Of a DNA stretch of 10,941 bases, positions 8,704-10,941 are shown piece after piece. The DNA lies in contig WKLE02002388.1 of assembly GCA_014885115.2 (NCBI GenBank), forward strand, positions 1-10,941, given 5' to 3'. The stretch's first letter is position 1. Each line of letters starts with the position of its first letter. This stretch comes from Asterionellopsis glacialis. Taxonomy: Eukaryota > Bacillariophyta > Plagiogrammaphyceae > Rhaphoneidales > Asterionellopsidaceae. The position numbers and the translations under genes are program-made. A model generated the notes under the pieces. The model saw only the letters and a list, made by a program, of their open reading frames with translations. It made no database searches and had not been told where the DNA came from.

Positions 8704-10052
8704 CCACATCGTTTTGTAGTCAAGAACAAAACTATTTAAGAACATCATATTATCTATAAAATATACTCCTCAGGAGTGAATGGCAAAATTTGTTACTACT
8801 AGGAGAATCACTAGCTTTTCTTTTTTTCCATCTTTTTGAGCAACCTGTCAACCTCCCAGGAAGGCTTCACCAAATTTCATTTTTTGACCACAAATGAGGT
8901 GCCTATCTGTATCTACAAAAAAATTTATGGTTTGAATATAACCAGAAATCCTGCATGAGAGGGATAGTTTTGAAAATAATCCTACTCAAAGTTTTTTTAC
9001 TTAATTTGACCGTTCTTATACAAATTGACCTACTGTGCAAAATATTGGTCTTGTGCAGGATTTTCTATATATACCTAATACCTATCTTACTATTATAAAC
9101 AAATATCAACTTTTTTCCATACTGAAATCTTCATCTGAACTGTCAGAATATAGCCATCATGGTGAGTCTTGTAAAAAATATTTGATGGACATATTTTTTG
9201 TAGCATGCAGTACATTTGCTTTGTAGGAATGGAACAAAAAAAAGAAAATTGGAAAATTCAGAAAACATACCAGAGGGTTGTACCAGAAATGCCATACAAA
9301 GTGTGTAGGTGTCTACATACAGGGCAAATTATACAACATTAATTGACCCTCATGTACTGCTAGGAACCTTTGAGACAATTTTCATGAAAATTTCTTTATA
9401 ACAAAAAATAGTGGATTCAGGAGGAAGAAGAATGTAATTAGAGTGAGAAAATGATAATGATAAAGAAGCCAATATAGAATGATAAAAAACCAGCAGGACC
9501 TGATTTTTTTATAGACACTACCTATGCAATTGGTTGTAACCCCAAGAGATCCCAAATCACAACTGTTTGAAAGAGGTTTACTAAAAAATAAAATTGTTGG
9601 TAAAATGCCTTACTCACAGTGAAGAGGTACTTGTGACTCATTTGATTGGCAAGATCATGGCAAGAAAGGAGGAGATAACACTTTTGAAGTATTTGTTATC
9701 TCTTATACTTAACAAGCAGAAGCTGACCACTCATTTGGATCATTTGATGTGAAATCATTGGGAAAGCACATGCAGCACAGTCTGCCTTGACTATTGTAAT
9801 ACTGGTTGTTAAATATTAATTTTGGATACTAGGTTTTTGAACAGTTTGGTGTGGAATATTATATTTTACTATTCAAAAAAATCCAGATTCAGTTTCTTCC
9901 ATCAATTTTTATGCCAATTACCAGAAACTAAGAATATGGGGAAATGCACTGTGATCATGACAACATAACTAAATATGTTAAAAGCTCATGACAAAATATG
10001 GAATAATAAATGGCTGTATCATAATTTTCTTTTCCTCTTTACCACCTTTCTC

Positions 10053-10073
10053 TTCACCATTGGCCATGGTGAA
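10053..10073. repeat. Inverted repeat with 8-base arms
   Basis: TTCACCAT (10053-10060) and ATGGTGAA (10066-10073) are exact reverse complements separated by TGGCC. It lies near the right-hand end of the CpG-poor tract. It could form a short hairpin or be a binding site; no gene is adjacent. Confidence 0.5.
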
Positions 10074-10439
10074 TTGTTGGTTTATATTATCAGTTAATTC
10101 AAGTTATTAAGAATAATATGGTTGCAGATTGTGGCCACTTTTGTTGCCTTTTGTGGCTGCAGGTCACACAGCATGGTAAAGCATATTATGATGAAGTGGA
10201 TAAAACTAATGCATCATGGTATTCAGTAAAAATGATCATTATGGCTGGCTGGTGAACAAAATTGTGCTCACTACTACTTTTCCTCCGTTTTGCAGAGATG
10301 TTAGTGAATGCATAGGCTAGACACTCTTTGAAAAGGAAAGGGTAGTGAATGGTCTTGTATTGATTAAAATGAAATCTTGCCGATGAAAATCGTCATTTCT
10401 GTTTCAAGTGGTAATGTTGCTTGCACGAAAACAAACGTT

Positions 10440-10468
10440 GTTCCAAGAAGTACATCGTTCCAAGAAGT
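10440..10468 (+). repeat. Direct repeat of GTTCCAAGAAGT, 17-base period
   Basis: Identical 12-base copies at 10440-10451 and 10457-10468, separated by 5 bases, about 400 bases before the start at 10864. This is a possible paired regulatory site or a small duplication. Confidence 0.75.
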
Positions 10469-10523
10469 TTTCAAGTCCTAAAGGTAGCAATTATACCGGT
10501 ATGTTGATGGAAAGCTTTTTTAG

Positions 10524-10540
10524 TTTAGGGTTTGGGTTTA
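10524..10540 (+). repeat. Short telomere-like sequence (TTTAGGG type)
   Basis: TTTAGGGTTTGGGTTTA reads as slightly degenerate TTTAGGG-type telomere units. The reverse complement contains AAACCCTAAA, the core of the plant telo-box promoter motif. It is only about two units long, so either an interstitial telomere scrap, a promoter element or chance is possible. Confidence 0.35.
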
Positions 10541-10863
10541 ATGTTTTCTGCGTTAGTACCAGTACATTTATACATACGAATGGTTATGTAGGACTCACAA
10601 TAAGAGAGGACCCTGCCCACAGATTTGTCCAGAACATAGCCTCTCCTCTACAGAAAACAGTCACGCGCCGCCAGCTGCTGCCGCCAAAGGATCTCGGAGA
10701 TAGAGCAAAGACAAGAAAAACCCTCCAGCAATAACCGGAATAAAAAAAACCACTTCATAACACGGTCAATGGTCAGCCTCATCGCACAGGGGGCGTTTGT
10801 CAGTGTTTAACGACAACAACAAAGCAAAAAAAATCATTCGAAAGTAACAAGAAACAGGAGAAA

Positions 10864-10941
10864 ATGAAACTTCTGAGAAACTTCCGTCTTGAAATACTTT
10901 TTTGGTTATTTGCTTTCCTGTGCTCACAAGCGAGTGCCATT
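10864..10941 (+). CDS. N-terminus of a secreted or membrane protein (signal peptide only, cut by window end)
   Basis: ATG at 10864 in the context GAAAATGA opens a frame that runs to the last base (26 codons). The residues form a classic ER signal peptide: basic start (KLLRNFR), hydrophobic core (ILFWLFAFLC), and an A-x-A type cut site in SQASA before Ile26. If the host is a diatom, Ile at +1 rather than an aromatic residue argues against the plastid-targeting ASAF-type signal. The aromatic-rich core resembles in general style the signal of the carboxypeptidase at 2435, and the gene lies on the same strand, so a third paralogue is possible. No mature sequence is visible, so the function is unknown. 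Confidence 0.65.
   Translation, partial: MKLLRNFRLEILFWLFAFLCSQASAI

Larger units (their letters stand above)
4542..10285. other. Long gene-free, AT-rich, CpG-depleted tract (about 5.7 kb)
   Basis: I find no credible gene on either strand: open frames are 100 codons or fewer, lack recognisable domains, and no tRNA-like or rRNA-like sequence was seen. Base use is unlike the flanking genes. By eye there are only 7 CpG, at about 4833, 5432, 7114, 7482, 8367, 8710 and 9011, and 5434-7113 has none. The top strand is G+T-rich from about 5.56 to 6.66 kb and A+C-rich from about 7.08 to 7.73 kb. Homopolymer A and T runs are common. No long terminal or inverted repeats were recognised, but exhaustive self-comparison by eye is not possible. 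It could be decayed, once-methylated transposon DNA, an unannotated non-coding transcript, or ordinary intergenic DNA of an AT-rich genome. Confidence 0.7.
10286..10863 (+). promoter_or_regulatory. Upstream region and likely 5' leader of the gene starting at 10864
   Basis: CpG returns from about 10286 and composition becomes gene-like, including a GC-rich patch near 10664-10687. Visible elements are a 12-base direct repeat (10440-10451 and 10457-10468), the palindrome ATACCGGTAT (10493-10502), a telomere-like run (10524-10540), GTACCAGTAC (10556-10565) and ATCTC-G-GAGAT (10691-10701). The last 65 or so bases are rich in CAA and A runs, as expected of an unstructured 5' UTR. An open frame of about 100 codons here (10408-10734) has no recognisable domain and is probably not a gene. 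The transcription start cannot be placed. Confidence 0.5.

Noticed and set aside
9035..9226. Plus-strand open frame of 63 codons
   Set aside because: Its size is compatible with chance and it has the same CpG-free composition as its surroundings.
4542..10285. CRISPR array, tRNA or rRNA genes, or an organelle insertion in the long tract
   Set aside because: No regularly spaced identical repeats, no tRNA T-loop or cloverleaf pattern and no rRNA or organelle gene motifs were seen on reading.
10408..10734. Plus-strand open frame of 108 codons before the third gene
   Set aside because: It spans the direct repeat, telomere-like scrap and GC patch, has no recognisable domain, and sits where the promoter and leader of the 10864 gene are expected.

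Overview
This is nuclear DNA from a eukaryote. Protein-coding stretches with moderate GC sit between long AT-rich non-coding DNA, one gene carries a short GT-AG intron that can be verified by protein continuity, and there are no bacterial operons or Shine-Dalgarno sites. Single-celled algae such as diatoms or other stramenopiles are a plausible source, given compact genes with a short intron, secretory proteins with poly-aspartate tracts, and GTAC/TACCGGTA-rich intergenic DNA. That assignment is inference only.

Layout. Positions 1-1164 hold the 3' part of a gene for a membrane-anchored serine carboxypeptidase of peptidase family S10 (Kex1-like). Positions 1165-2434 are a palindrome-rich intergenic spacer with a foldback element of about 180 bp (1841-2020) and a cluster of GTAC-containing inverted repeats (2080-2332). 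Positions 2435-4406 hold a complete paralogue on the same strand (two exons, 615 residues) with the full Ser-Asp-His triad but no membrane anchor. From 4407 to 10863 I find no credible gene. Most of this tract (about 4542-10285) is almost free of CpG: I count 7 in about 5.7 kb, against about 60 in the 1164 bases of the first gene. It also shows a switch from a G+T-rich to an A+C-rich top strand near 6.7-7.1 kb. CpG returns after about 10.29 kb, ahead of a probable third gene starting at 10864, of which only a signal peptide (26 codons) is visible.

The two carboxypeptidases are tandem duplicates. They share blocks of 24 and 29 identical bases and an unusual five-cysteine CxxC ladder behind the catalytic domain. 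They differ at the C-terminus: one has a transmembrane helix and a charged tail, the other ends in an aspartate-rich tail with no anchor. A reasonable inference is that one trims C-terminal residues from proteins in a late secretory compartment while the other works in the lumen of the secretory or vacuolar system, or is secreted. Whether the third gene belongs to the same family cannot be told from this window.
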